From the NCBI RefSeq assembly GCF_014287815.1, contig NZ_JACOOQ010000013.1, forward strand, positions 24,910-88,909: 64,000 nt of DNA, in the 5' to 3' direction. Positions 44,086 through 53,060 of this stretch are shown here, one piece after another. The DNA comes from Clostridium lentum (lineage in GTDB: Bacteria; Bacillota; Clostridia; Clostridiales; Clostridiaceae). Both the position numbers and the translations under genes were made by a program. The notes beneath the pieces were generated by a model. That model had not been told where the DNA came from, ran no database searches, and saw only the letters and a program-made list of their open reading frames with translations. The stretch's first letter is position 1, and the number at the start of each line of letters is the position of its first letter.

Positions 44086-45270
44086 TGCCAATTCATTTTT
44101 TTCTAAACTCTTACTTACTTTCGATATATTAAGTAGTATACCCATTGCTGCCATAATAAACACCATAGAAGTACCTCCATAGCTTATGAAAGGCATTGGA
44201 ATTCCTGTAACTGGCATACTACCAGTTACAACTGCAACATTTATTATAAGCTGTATTGCCACAACTGATATTATCCCGGTGGATAAAAGTCTACCATACA
44301 TATCTTTTGCTTTAATTGCTACATTAATACCAGCAGCAATTAATACAATAAATAATGCTATTATCAGCATACCACCTAAAAATCCTGTCTCCTCAACTAT
44401 AATTGAAAAAATAAAATCATTATATGGTTCTGGAATATATAGTGCTTTTTGCTTAGATTGACCTAACCCCACACCAAAAAATCCACCTGATCCTATGGCA
44501 TATAAAGAGTGTATAAGTTGGTACCCAACATCAGTTGCATCTTGCCAAGGGTCAAGAAAGTTTAAAAATCTAGCTCTTCTAAATGATGTACTAAATATAA
44601 AACCTATAGCTCCTATTACTCCCATTACACCAACAGTAAATACATGACTAAACTTTCCTCCTGCCACATAAATCATTATAAGTGTCACTGCCATTATTAT
44701 TATGGTAACACTTAAACTATTTTGTAACAATACTAACCCTGCCATAAATGCTCCTACACCCAAATAGACTAATACTCCAGATTTAAAGTCTACTATTTTA
44801 CTTTTTCTCTTATCCATTAATGTTGCTAATGCTATAACAATAGCATATTTAGATAACTCTGAAGGTTGTATTGATAGTGGTCCTAAATGTATCCATCTTG
44901 TAGCTCCTTTTATATTAGGAACTAAGCTAGTAAATCCTAGCTTTGCTCCTACCATAACACCTAACAAAAGTAGAAAAACACTTATATATATTGGTTTGGC
45001 TAATTTTTTATAATAATGATAATTAAAATTCATAGTGATATACATTGAAACAAATCCTATAATTGTCCATAAAATTTGCTTTTTAACAATTTTATATCTA
45101 TCGCCATTATATTCAAAATATGCTGAATAGGAACTTGATGAAAATATCATTATAAAACCAATTGCCACTAAAACAACTATTGTCCAGAATATTACTAAAT
45201 CACCAATACCCTTCTTGCTTTTTTTTCTGCTTATTTTCTTACTTCTTTTTTTAGCTTTCTTCTCCTTCAC
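44083..45270 (-). CDS. spoVE: SEDS glycosyltransferase, SpoVE/FtsW-like
   Basis: A 395-residue polytopic protein of the FtsW/RodA/SpoVE family with about ten helices after an extremely basic N-terminus. Signature segments are IKGATRWIHLGPLSIQPSELSKYA (in part), DPWQDATDVGYQLIHSLYAIGSGG and the C-terminal MPVTGIPMPFISYGGTSM. It polymerises lipid II glycan with its partner PBP. It lies 12 nt after a SpoVD-like gene. Away from the division cluster, and with a PASTA PBP partner, it is more likely SpoVE than FtsW. GTG start after GGAGGAAATAA. Confidence 0.78.
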   Translation of the reverse strand: MKEKKAKKRSKKISRKKSKKGIGDLVIFWTIVVLVAIGFIMIFSSSSYSAYFEYNGDRYKIVKKQILWTIIGFVSMYITMNFNYHYYKKLAKPIYISVFLLLLGVMVGAKLGFTSLVPNIKGATRWIHLGPLSIQPSELSKYAIVIALATLMDKRKSKIVDFKSGVLVYLGVGAFMAGLVLLQNSLSVTIIIMAVTLIMIYVAGGKFSHVFTVGVMGVIGAIGFIFSTSFRRARFLNFLDPWQDATDVGYQLIHSLYAIGSGGFFGVGLGQSKQKALYIPEPYNDFIFSIIVEETGFLGGMLIIALFIVLIAAGINVAIKAKDMYGRLLSTGIISVVAIQLIINVAVVTGSMPVTGIPMPFISYGGTSMVFIMAAMGILLNISKVSKSLEKNELA

Positions 45271-45282
45271 TTATTTCCTCCA

Positions 45283-47499
45283 CTAATATTCAGATTCTTC
45301 CTTAAATACTAATTTCACTTTTGTACCACTACTTATTAATTCTCCGCTAGAAATACTCTGCTCAACAACTTTTCCACTTCCTTCATATTCATATTGAAGT
45401 CCTAAATTATCTAAAAGGTTAATGGCAAATTCCACTGTTGTTCCAGCAAGATCTGGCATAATTATTTTATTGTCTATTGAAGATTTAGCAGATGCTGTTA
45501 ATTTTATCTTTGAACCAGCTTTTACAGTAGTTCCTGGATATGGGTTTATAGAAACAATAGTATTTCCCTCTCCCTCAACTTCACATCCTAAATCATTTTC
45601 TTCTAAAATAGTTTTAGCCTCTTCTACTGATTTTCCTCTTATTTCAGGTATAACTACATCTTTTGAAATTGAGTAACTAGCTTTACCTGTTGGAGACTCA
45701 ATATATGAGAATATATAAGAAAATAATTTTTTCATCAGTGGTGATGCTACTTGTCCACCATAATACACACCTGTACTTGGCTCATCAACTGATATATATA
45801 CCGTTAATTGAGGATCATCTACTGGTGTCATTGCAACCATTGATGCAATATATTTATCAGCTGAATATGCTCCTGTAGTTGGATCAACCTTTTGAGCTGT
45901 TCCTGTTTTTCCTCCAATATCGTATCCTTGGACAAAAGTCCCTGCTCCAGCATCTTGTGTAGCAGTCCTTTCAAGATACTCTCTTAAAGTTGCGCATGTT
46001 TTCTCTGAAAGCACATTTTCTGTACTCTTTCCTTCTATTGTCTTATCAACAATAGTATTTCCATTAGAATCTTTATGAGTTATTTCTTTTACAATATGAG
46101 GCTGTATTAAAGTTCCACCATTAGCAACTGCATTAACTGCTGTTAAAAGCTGAAGAGCATTTAATGTATTAGTTTGTCCAAATGCTATTGTTGCTAAATC
46201 AATATCACTGATACTATTGGTACTTTTCACAATACCTTCTGCTTCACCTGGTAAATCTATTCCTGTAATACTCCCAAAACCTAATTTTTTAATATACTCA
46301 TTTAACTTTTCAGCACCTAATCTTGCACCTAATTCCATAAATCCAACATTACATGAATTTTTAAGTATTTCTGCTGCTGTTTGTGCACCATGCCCTGACA
46401 AGTTCCAACAATGAACCTGAACATCTCCAAAGGTCTTACTTCCATTACAAACAAACACATCATCATCATGAATTAATCCTTCTTCCATAGCAGCAGCCAT
46501 GGTAATTATTTTAAATGTAGATCCTGGTTCATAAGTATCACTTACAATAGAATTTCTCCACATATTTTGAATTTTATCATTTTCAGTGTCTCCTTCAAAG
46601 TTTTCATATTCTTCATATGGGCTATTGGGATCATATCCTGGTGCATTTGCCATAGCTAATATTTCTCCATTATTAGGATTCATTATTGTTATGGATACTC
46701 GCTTTGCTTTATGTGTTTCAAGGCCTTCTTTAGCTACAAGTTCTGCATAATATTGAAGATTTTCATCAATGGTAGTAACAATGTCCTTCCCATTTATTGC
46801 ATTAGTTTGTTTTCCACTTACAAATGGAAGATCATTAGAATAAGCATCAATACCTCCTATACGTATTCCTGATAGTCCACTTAAATAATCATCATATTGA
46901 AGCTCTAATCCTGTTAATCCTACACCTTCTGAATTGATTGTACCTAAAACTTGAGATAAATAATTACCATTAGGATAATATCTTTCTATTTCATCATAAT
47001 AAACTAACCCAGCAATTTCTAAAGCTTTTACCTTATCTATAGCATCTTTTTCAAGTCCTTTAGATAAAATTATAAATTTATTTTCTTTATCACTGAGCTT
47101 TTTATAAATATTATCATAGGAAGTACCTATCGCTTCAGCTATATTGGCAGATACTTTCTCTATAGTGGTTTTTTCATCATCAACATATGCTCTTAATGTA
47201 TCCATATCTACTTCAATTCTATAAACATTAGTTGATGTAACTAGAATAGAACCATTTCTATCTACTATATTACCTCTCATAGCCGTTAAATTCATTTCTG
47301 ATTTCCATTCTGTTTCAGCTTTCTCTGCTAACTCTGAACCCTTTATAATAGTAAGATATAACATTCTTAAAAGTAAAACTACTATTACTACACCTATAGA
47401 TATGCCTACAAGTATTAATCTATCAATGGACTGTTCATTGATTTTTTTTAACTCAAAAGGCTTTATTTTTTTCCTTTTTTTCTTTCTTAATTTATTCAT
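45283..47499 (-). CDS. spoVD: Class B penicillin-binding protein, SpoVD-like, with two PASTA domains
   Basis: A 738-residue transpeptidase. A basic N-terminus and one membrane helix (about residues 30-50) lead to the dimerisation domain (MRGNIVDRNGSILVTS). The transpeptidase has SxxK in EPGSTFKIITM, SCN in LKNSCNVGFME and KTG in GGKTGTAQKVD. Two PASTA repeats follow (from VVIPEIRGKSVEEAKTIL and from IIMPDLAGTTVEFAINLL). B. subtilis SpoVD has one PASTA domain. In an operon with the SEDS partner it should make spore cortex. The ATG follows GAGGTAGAAAA. Confidence 0.82.
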   Translation of the reverse strand: MNKLRKKKRKKIKPFELKKINEQSIDRLILVGISIGVVIVVLLLRMLYLTIIKGSELAEKAETEWKSEMNLTAMRGNIVDRNGSILVTSTNVYRIEVDMDTLRAYVDDEKTTIEKVSANIAEAIGTSYDNIYKKLSDKENKFIILSKGLEKDAIDKVKALEIAGLVYYDEIERYYPNGNYLSQVLGTINSEGVGLTGLELQYDDYLSGLSGIRIGGIDAYSNDLPFVSGKQTNAINGKDIVTTIDENLQYYAELVAKEGLETHKAKRVSITIMNPNNGEILAMANAPGYDPNSPYEEYENFEGDTENDKIQNMWRNSIVSDTYEPGSTFKIITMAAAMEEGLIHDDDVFVCNGSKTFGDVQVHCWNLSGHGAQTAAEILKNSCNVGFMELGARLGAEKLNEYIKKLGFGSITGIDLPGEAEGIVKSTNSISDIDLATIAFGQTNTLNALQLLTAVNAVANGGTLIQPHIVKEITHKDSNGNTIVDKTIEGKSTENVLSEKTCATLREYLERTATQDAGAGTFVQGYDIGGKTGTAQKVDPTTGAYSADKYIASMVAMTPVDDPQLTVYISVDEPSTGVYYGGQVASPLMKKLFSYIFSYIESPTGKASYSISKDVVIPEIRGKSVEEAKTILEENDLGCEVEGEGNTIVSINPYPGTTVKAGSKIKLTASAKSSIDNKIIMPDLAGTTVEFAINLLDNLGLQYEYEGSGKVVEQSISSGELISSGTKVKLVFKEESEY

Positions 47500-47628
47500 T
47501 TTTCTACCTCTATAATATTAATAAAAAATTATACATTATTGTTTACCCTTTATTTTTAATAAAAATTGTTTATAATCTACATTTTTATTTACTACTGTTA
47601 TATTAATGTACCTACCTTAACTTTAATA

Positions 47629-48279
47629 CTATTTGATAATTTCACTTAATAATTCTTCTGAAGTATATACTATTTTATTTGCCCCAGCAGCAGATAATTC
47701 TCTAGCACCTCTAAATCCCCACGCAACACCAATGGAAAAAAGACCGGCATTTTTTCCTGTAAACATATCAACATCGGAATCTCCAATATAAACTGCTTCT
47801 TCTTTTTTACATTTAAAATGATTTAATGTCTCTATTACAGTTGTTGGATCTGGCTTTGCCAAGTATCCTTCTCTCTTTCCAAAAACTATATCAAAAGATT
47901 TACCAAAATATCTTTCTACTATTTCAACTGCAAATTCATGTGGTTTATTGGAAACAACTGCTGTTTTTATTCCTGTTTCTTTTAAAGCTATTAATAATTC
48001 TTCTATACCATCATATGGCTTAGTAAAATCACTCTTATGCTTTTCATAGTATTTTTTAAATTCTGTTAAAACTTTATCTACCGTTTCACCATCTTTTTTA
48101 TCCATTGGCAATGCTCTTTCCACTAGCTTATATACTCCATTTCCAAGAAAATATTTATATTCATCAATTTGATGTTCTGAAAAGCCATGCGACCTTAAGG
48201 CAAAATTACAAGCATCAGCCAAATCTTTCAAAGTGTTTAATAACGTCCCATCTAAATCAAAAATTGCTACCTTATACAT
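47629..48279 (-). CDS. HAD-family hydrolase, phosphoglycolate phosphatase-like
   Basis: A 216-residue HAD phosphatase of the Gph type. Motif I is FDLDGTLLNTL (nucleophile Asp), motif II TAVVSNKPHE, and motif IV VYIGDSDVDMFTGKNAG. The helical cap lies between residues 15 and 80. It would dephosphorylate 2-phosphoglycolate or another small phosphate ester; exact substrate cannot be told. It is separated from the siderophore genes by a terminator. The ATG follows AAAGGTGATCTA. Confidence 0.82.
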   Translation of the reverse strand: MYKVAIFDLDGTLLNTLKDLADACNFALRSHGFSEHQIDEYKYFLGNGVYKLVERALPMDKKDGETVDKVLTEFKKYYEKHKSDFTKPYDGIEELLIALKETGIKTAVVSNKPHEFAVEIVERYFGKSFDIVFGKREGYLAKPDPTTVIETLNHFKCKKEEAVYIGDSDVDMFTGKNAGLFSIGVAWGFRGARELSAAGANKIVYTSEELLSEIIK

Positions 48280-48383
48280 TAGATCACCTTTTATATAATA
48301 TTTTTCTATTCATTATCTCATAAATATTTAAATAAATCTATAACTCAACAAATGTAATTTTTACATATATATCTTTATATTAT

Positions 48384-48417
48384 AAAAAGTCTTTGCTATT
48401 AATTGCAAAGACTTTTT
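48384..48417 (-). terminator. Terminator of the siderophore transport operon
   Basis: A perfect 13-bp stem (AAAAAGTCTTTGC/GCAAAGACTTTTT) with an 8-nt loop and A/T-rich flanks. Ends the iron-uptake operon. Confidence 0.88.
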
Positions 48418-48426
48418 GTATTTATA

Positions 48427-49374
48427 TTATGCTTTTACTGCTGATAAAACTTCTTCTATCATATTTAAAGTTGAAGTATATCCACCTGATACTGTATACC
48501 AGTTAACTGAATTTAAATACACTATATTTCCATTTTTATAAGCATCTGTTTGTTTTGTTAATTCATTTTCAATAATTGACTGAGCTGTTATGTCTTTAGA
48601 ACCTGTAATTGAATTTCTGTCAATTACAAATATATATCCTGGATTTTTTTCAACTAAATATTCAAATGTAACTTCTTGTCCATGTGTAGAGTCATCAATA
48701 TTTTCATCTGCTGCTTTAATTCCTAATTCATTGTGAATAAGTGCAAATCTTGATTTTGCACCATAAGCACTGATATTTCTTCCATTAACCATTATTATTG
48801 ATGCATTAATATCTTTCTTTGCTATTTCAGCATTCGCTTCTTTAACTTTTTGTGCTACTTCTTCAATTATTTCTGTAGCTTTTTCTTCTTTATCAAATAT
48901 ATCACCAAACATTGTTGCCGTTTTATTAAAACTATTTATATAATCTGCACCATCACTTTCTACATATACAGTTGGTGCTATTTCAGAAAATTCTTCATAA
49001 TAATCAGACATTCTTCCAGCCATTACAATTAAGTCTGGATTTAATTCATTAATGGCCTCTAAATCTGGTTCTTTTACACTACCAACATTAGTATATTGTT
49101 CTCCTGAAAACTCTTCTAAATATTCAGGTAAAGTTCCTGATTTAGGTAAACCAACTATATTTACATCCATTTCACTAAGTACGTCTAATGCTCCAAAGTC
49201 TAATACTACTACATTTTTAGGTGCTTCATTTAAAACAGTAGTTCCTAATTTATGTGTAACCTCTATAGCTCCTTCACTATATTTACTTTCTACTTTATTC
49301 CCCTTAAGTAAATATGCTCCTCCAGCTATTACTACAGCCGCTGCTGCAACTATTGCTAAAACTTTTTTATTCAT
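48427..49374 (-). CDS. Siderophore-binding protein (YclQ/FatB-like) without lipobox
   Basis: A 315-residue periplasmic-binding protein of the ferric siderophore type: VVVLDFGALDVLSEM, VGSVKEPDLEAINELNPDLIV and GQEVTFEYLVEKNPGYIFVIDR resemble YclQ, the petrobactin-binding protein of B. subtilis. Unusually, the N-terminal hydrophobic segment (LAIVAAAAVVIAGGAYLL) has no cysteine, so it is not a lipoprotein; it is either secreted or held by an uncleaved helix. It is the last gene of the Fur-controlled operon, after an internal hairpin. The ATG follows TTTAGGAGGAATAATA. Confidence 0.8.
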   Translation of the reverse strand: MNKKVLAIVAAAAVVIAGGAYLLKGNKVESKYSEGAIEVTHKLGTTVLNEAPKNVVVLDFGALDVLSEMDVNIVGLPKSGTLPEYLEEFSGEQYTNVGSVKEPDLEAINELNPDLIVMAGRMSDYYEEFSEIAPTVYVESDGADYINSFNKTATMFGDIFDKEEKATEIIEEVAQKVKEANAEIAKKDINASIIMVNGRNISAYGAKSRFALIHNELGIKAADENIDDSTHGQEVTFEYLVEKNPGYIFVIDRNSITGSKDITAQSIIENELTKQTDAYKNGNIVYLNSVNWYTVSGGYTSTLNMIEEVLSAVKA

Positions 49375-49438
49375 TATTATTCCTCCTAAAATTAACTTTA
49401 ATATTTTATAATGAATTTCATTATCAATAAATTCTTTT

Positions 49439-49463
49439 AAAAAATAAGCAAGGCTTATTTTTT
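49439..49463 (-). terminator. Internal hairpin between the ATPase and binding-protein genes
   Basis: An 11-bp stem (AAAATAAGC and complement) with a 3-nt loop, ending in T, at the ATPase stop codon. It could attenuate or process the operon mRNA. Confidence 0.5.
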
Positions 49464-50217
49464 AGAAATAAATACATATTTTTTTATCTTCAATATCTTG
49501 TATTTTAAATTCTGTATTATATAAATCTTCTAATACTTCATTATTAATGATGGATAAAGTTTCACCTTGCTTATACATTTTTCCATTTTTTAAAGCTACA
49601 ATTATATCTGAATAGCATGATGCAAAATTAATATCATGTAACACAGTAACTACTGTTTTTCCTAAATCATCTACAAGCCCTCTAATAACCTTCATCATTT
49701 GTACACAATGCTTCATATCTAAATTATTTAATGGTTCATCTAGAAATATATATTCTGTGTCTTGTGCAATTACCATTGCTATATACGCCCTTTGTTTTTG
49801 TCCACCACTTAACTCATCTAAATATCTATGCTCAATATCTTCAAGCTGCATATATTTAATGGCTTTATCTATAAACTCATTATCTACTTCTGTTATATTA
49901 CCTTGAGAATGTGGAAATCTTCCAAACTCAACAAGTTCTCTTATTGTTAAACGTAAATTAACATCATTTGCTTGTTTTAATATTGAAATTCTTTTTGAAA
50001 GTTCTCTATTATCCCATTTAGATAATTCAACATCATCTATAATAACTTGTCCTTCATCCATATCCATTAATCTTGTTATCATTGATAAAACCGTACTTTT
50101 ACCTGCACCATTTGGTCCAATTAACGAAATCATCTTTCCCTTTTCTATGTTTAAAGATACATTATCAACTACTTTTGTATTGCCATATTTTTTAGTTAAA
50201 TTTCTTACTTCTATCAT
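49462..50217 (-). CDS. Siderophore ABC transporter ATPase (YclP/FatE-like)
   Basis: A 251-residue ATPase of the FecE type. Walker A GPNGAGKSTVLSM, signature LSGGQKQRAYIAMVIA, Walker B YIFLDEPLNNLD and the switch VLHDINFA are present. It powers import with the two permeases upstream. It begins 37 nt after the second permease and ends at an internal hairpin. The ATG follows AAGGGAGAATCGCT. Confidence 0.92.
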   Translation of the reverse strand: MIEVRNLTKKYGNTKVVDNVSLNIEKGKMISLIGPNGAGKSTVLSMITRLMDMDEGQVIIDDVELSKWDNRELSKRISILKQANDVNLRLTIRELVEFGRFPHSQGNITEVDNEFIDKAIKYMQLEDIEHRYLDELSGGQKQRAYIAMVIAQDTEYIFLDEPLNNLDMKHCVQMMKVIRGLVDDLGKTVVTVLHDINFASCYSDIIVALKNGKMYKQGETLSIINNEVLEDLYNTEFKIQDIEDKKICIYF

Positions 50218-50254
50218 AGCGATTCTCCCTTACTTTAAAAATTTTTCTTATTCT

Positions 50255-51223
50255 CTAAAGTTTTGATTCTTTAAGCAATAGATATAAGAAATATAATCCT
50301 CCTATAAAGTTTATTATTACTCCTAATGTTGTAGTGAATTTAAATATTCTTTCAACAAATATAAGTCCAACTATTATGCTACAAACACTTATTAATATTG
50401 AAGTAATAATTAAATATTTATGTTTAAAACTTTTCACTATTTGATATGTTACATTTACAACTATAAGTCCTAAGAATGTTAATGGTCCTACTAATGCTGT
50501 AGACATTGCTGTCATAACAGCAACTACTATTAAAAGCTTTTTCATAACTTTATCATAGTTTACCCCTAAATTTATTGCTTGTTCTTTTCCCAATGCCATC
50601 ACATCAAGTAGTTTTAATTCATCATATATAAAAGGAAGTATACATAAAATTATCAGAATACATAAAATAATTATATCAGTATTTACATTATTAAAACTTG
50701 CTATAAGCTTACTTTGTAATGTTAAATACTCATTAGGATCAATAATCACTTGCATAAATGATGTAAGACTGCTAAAAAATGTTCCCAATATTAATCCCAC
50801 TAATAATAAATGCATTATTCCATTATTATTTCTTCCAAAAACAAACTTATATAGTAAAGTTGAAATAATCAACATTCCTATTAACGATAAAATAAAATTT
50901 AAATTTTTATTGGTCATTACAACGCTTGTACTACCAAATGCAAAAACAACTATGGTTTGTATAAAGCTATATACTGAGTCTAACCCCAATACACTAGGTG
51001 TCAAAATTCTATTATTGCATATTGTCTGAAATATGATTGATGAAAATGCAATTGCTCCACCACTTAAAGATATTGCTATGAGCTTTGGAATTCTTTTTGA
51101 TAAAAGATAATCCATATTATTTTTATTCATACCAATAACAACAAAAACTATAGATGCTATTATTGTAAGTATTAATAATACAATTATCTGATTTTTTGCT
51201 TTTTTGTCCCTGCTAATTTGCAT
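50255..51223 (-). CDS. Siderophore ABC permease, FecCD family (YclO/FatC-like)
   Basis: A 322-residue permease with about nine helices. FecCD landmarks are LSGGAIAFSSIIFQTICNNRILTPSVLG (in parts), LGKEQAINLGVNYDKVMKKLL-type EAA loop, and VGPLTFLGLIVVNVTYQIVKS. Its start codon overlaps the stop of the first permease by one base (TAATG), so the two are translated together. It forms one half of the membrane channel. Confidence 0.9.
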   Translation of the reverse strand: MQISRDKKAKNQIIVLLILTIIASIVFVVIGMNKNNMDYLLSKRIPKLIAISLSGGAIAFSSIIFQTICNNRILTPSVLGLDSVYSFIQTIVVFAFGSTSVVMTNKNLNFILSLIGMLIISTLLYKFVFGRNNNGIMHLLLVGLILGTFFSSLTSFMQVIIDPNEYLTLQSKLIASFNNVNTDIIILCILIILCILPFIYDELKLLDVMALGKEQAINLGVNYDKVMKKLLIVVAVMTAMSTALVGPLTFLGLIVVNVTYQIVKSFKHKYLIITSILISVCSIIVGLIFVERIFKFTTTLGVIINFIGGLYFLYLLLKESKL

Positions 51224-52167
51224 TATTTTTTCCTCCTCATAACTAAGTATAAGAACATCGCACTACCTATAACTCCTACAGTAAGTCCAATTGAAACTTC
51301 ATATGGAGCAATAATAAATCTTCCAATTATGTCACATAGAAGTACAAAACTTCCTCCAAAAAGGCATGTCTCAACTAGCGAATTTTTTAGATTGTCTCCT
51401 TTAGATATACTTACTAGATTAGGAACAATAAGTCCTAAGAAAGGAATATTACCAACCATAACTAACGTTAGTGCTGATACTGCTGAAACTAATATCAATC
51501 CTATATTTACTATTCTTTCATGATTTAAGCCTAAATTGGTAGCAAAACTCTCTCCCATTCCTGCAATTGTAAACTTGTTTGCATATATAAAAGCTAATAT
51601 AATTGCTGGTATACATAAATAAAGCAACTCATAATTTCCCTTCATTACAGTAGAAAAGCTTCCTTGAAACCATGCATTTAATGATTGATTCATATCTTTA
51701 TAGTAAGATATAAATGATGTTATGGAGCTAACAAGATTTCCAAACATCATACCTACTAAAGGTACAAAGATTATATTCTTTACTTTTAACTTTTTTAATA
51801 TGGTCATAAATATTAAAGATCCTAATAATGCAAAGACAAATGAAAAAATAGCTTTTGATATTACTCCTGCCTTTGGCATAAATAACATAGCAAACATCAA
51901 GCCCATTTTAGCTGAATCCATAGTCCCTGCCGTTGTAGGTGATGTAAACTTATTTCTACTTATCTGCTGCATTATAAGACCACTTATACTTAGTCCCATA
52001 CCAGCAATTATTATACTGATAAGCCTTGGCAATCTACTTATTAAAATTATCTGCACCTTACTGCTGTCACCAGCTAATATGTCTTTAATACTTATATTGC
52101 TTACTCCTATAAACAACGAAATAAACGATAATATTACTAAAGCTATTGCTAAATATCTTTTTTTCAT
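51223..52167 (-). CDS. Siderophore ABC permease, FecCD family (YclN/FatD-like)
   Basis: A 314-residue permease, first gene of the operon. FecCD motifs: RLPRLISIIIAGMGLSISGLIMQQISRNKFTSPTTAG (in parts) and GNIPFLGLIVPNLVSI near the ATPase contact. The order permease-permease-ATPase-binding protein equals the B. subtilis yclNOPQ petrobactin system. The ATG follows CGGAGGATAAA. A consensus Fur box lies 32 bp upstream, overlapping the start region. Confidence 0.9.
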   Translation of the reverse strand: MKKRYLAIALVILSFISLFIGVSNISIKDILAGDSSKVQIILISRLPRLISIIIAGMGLSISGLIMQQISRNKFTSPTTAGTMDSAKMGLMFAMLFMPKAGVISKAIFSFVFALLGSLIFMTILKKLKVKNIIFVPLVGMMFGNLVSSITSFISYYKDMNQSLNAWFQGSFSTVMKGNYELLYLCIPAIILAFIYANKFTIAGMGESFATNLGLNHERIVNIGLILVSAVSALTLVMVGNIPFLGLIVPNLVSISKGDNLKNSLVETCLFGGSFVLLCDIIGRFIIAPYEVSIGLTVGVIGSAMFLYLVMRRKK

Positions 52168-52198
52168 TTTATCCTCCGCATTTTATTTATATATATAT

Positions 52199-52213
52199 TG
52201 ATAATCATTATCA
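52199..52213. promoter_or_regulatory. Fur box
   Basis: TGATAATCATTATCA, a perfect 15-bp inverted-repeat match to the Fur core GATAATGATTATC-type consensus, just downstream of the -10 box of the siderophore operon. Iron repression is expected. Confidence 0.92.
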
Positions 52214-52224
52214 TCTACTTCAGT

Positions 52225-52253
52225 ATAATACAATATCATAGTATTTTTGTCAA
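52225..52253 (-). promoter_or_regulatory. Promoter of the siderophore operon
   Basis: TTGACA (52248-52253), 17 nt, TATTAT (52225-52230) on the minus strand, followed by the Fur box. Confidence 0.82.
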
Positions 52254-52273
52254 CATTATTTTTACAAAAACAT

Positions 52274-52308
52274 AAAAAACAACCATTTTTTCTAATAATG
52301 GCTGCTTT
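52274..52308 (-). terminator. Terminator of the former kinase gene
   Basis: AGCAGCCATT/AATGGTTGTT-type stem with wobble pairs and a following T-run on the minus strand, inside the extended pseudogene frame. Confidence 0.6.
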
Positions 52309-52896
52309 TTGGAATTCTATCGAAAACTCTACAGAATTTTCTTTTGAATTCATATTATATTTAATATTTTTATCAAAAATAGTTTTTACTATATATAAAC
52401 CAAGCCCTGTTCCACCAGTCTTTCTATTTCTCGATTTATCAACTCTATAAAAAGCATCAAATACTTTTTTAAGTTCAGCTTCTTCAATAGTTACCCCTGT
52501 GTTTTCCACAGTAATTTTGTGAAGTTGTCCTTTTATTATTATATTTTCTCCATTTGGCGTATGAGTAATTTCATCTTGACCGTCAACTTCGATATAATTA
52601 TCAAAATCAAGTTTTGCCATTTTCTTAGCTGCTTCATTTATTTTTATAAGTGGCTTACTGATAGCTCTTGAATAATATGTGGATATTACCAATGCCATCA
52701 CAAGTCCCACCAATATTGCAAATAGTAAAAATAAAGATACTATTGTTGTTGCTTCATCTATTGGTTTTACAGATACATGTACCCTTAAAACACAATACTT
52801 ATCTAAGCTTTTAATATATAACTCATTGACAATATTATCAGCTAAATTTATGATAATAATTATATTACCTCATTAAAAATTATCCTGTTTTCATAT

Positions 52897-53016
52897 ATGA
52901 AAATTGGATATGGAAAATATCTTTATCCTAAAGAGACTCTTGATGAAATCAAAGAATTTTTTACCAATGAATTTAATGATCTTTTCCCCAATAAGCTTGT
53001 TAAATATATAATTTAA
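52897..53016 (+). pseudogene. Short coding-like fragment, 39 codons
   Basis: A plus-strand frame with coding-like codon choice: it reads MKIGYGKYLYPKETLDEIKE and ends NKLVKYII. It has no ribosome site and its upstream frame runs into the kinase remnant, so it is probably the C-terminal scrap of a gene lost with the kinase deletion. Family unknown. Confidence 0.3.
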
Positions 53017-53018
53017 AA

Positions 53019-53060
53019 AAATAGGAACATATTAAGGTAAACCTTAATATATTCCTATTT
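53019..53060. terminator. PAP2 terminator
   Basis: A 19-bp stem with one mismatch (AAATAGGAA.ATATTAAGG and complement), 4-nt loop, T-rich downstream on the minus strand. Confidence 0.88.

Larger units (their letters stand above)
52183..52869 (-). pseudogene. Histidine kinase remnant with internal deletion
   Basis: The open frame from 52869 shows the end of a sensor domain, a membrane helix (TIVSLFLLFAILVGLVMAL), a HAMP domain (SRAISKPLIKINEAAKKMA), then jumps at GQDEI straight into the ATP-binding domain (HTPNGENIIIK, VENTGVTI, VFDAFYRVDKS, TGGTGLGLYIVK). The histidine-containing DHp domain and N-box are missing, and the sensor N-terminus is cut by a stop codon. The frame then runs through the terminator and the next promoter. 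It is not functional as a kinase. No response regulator gene remains beside it. Confidence 0.8.
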
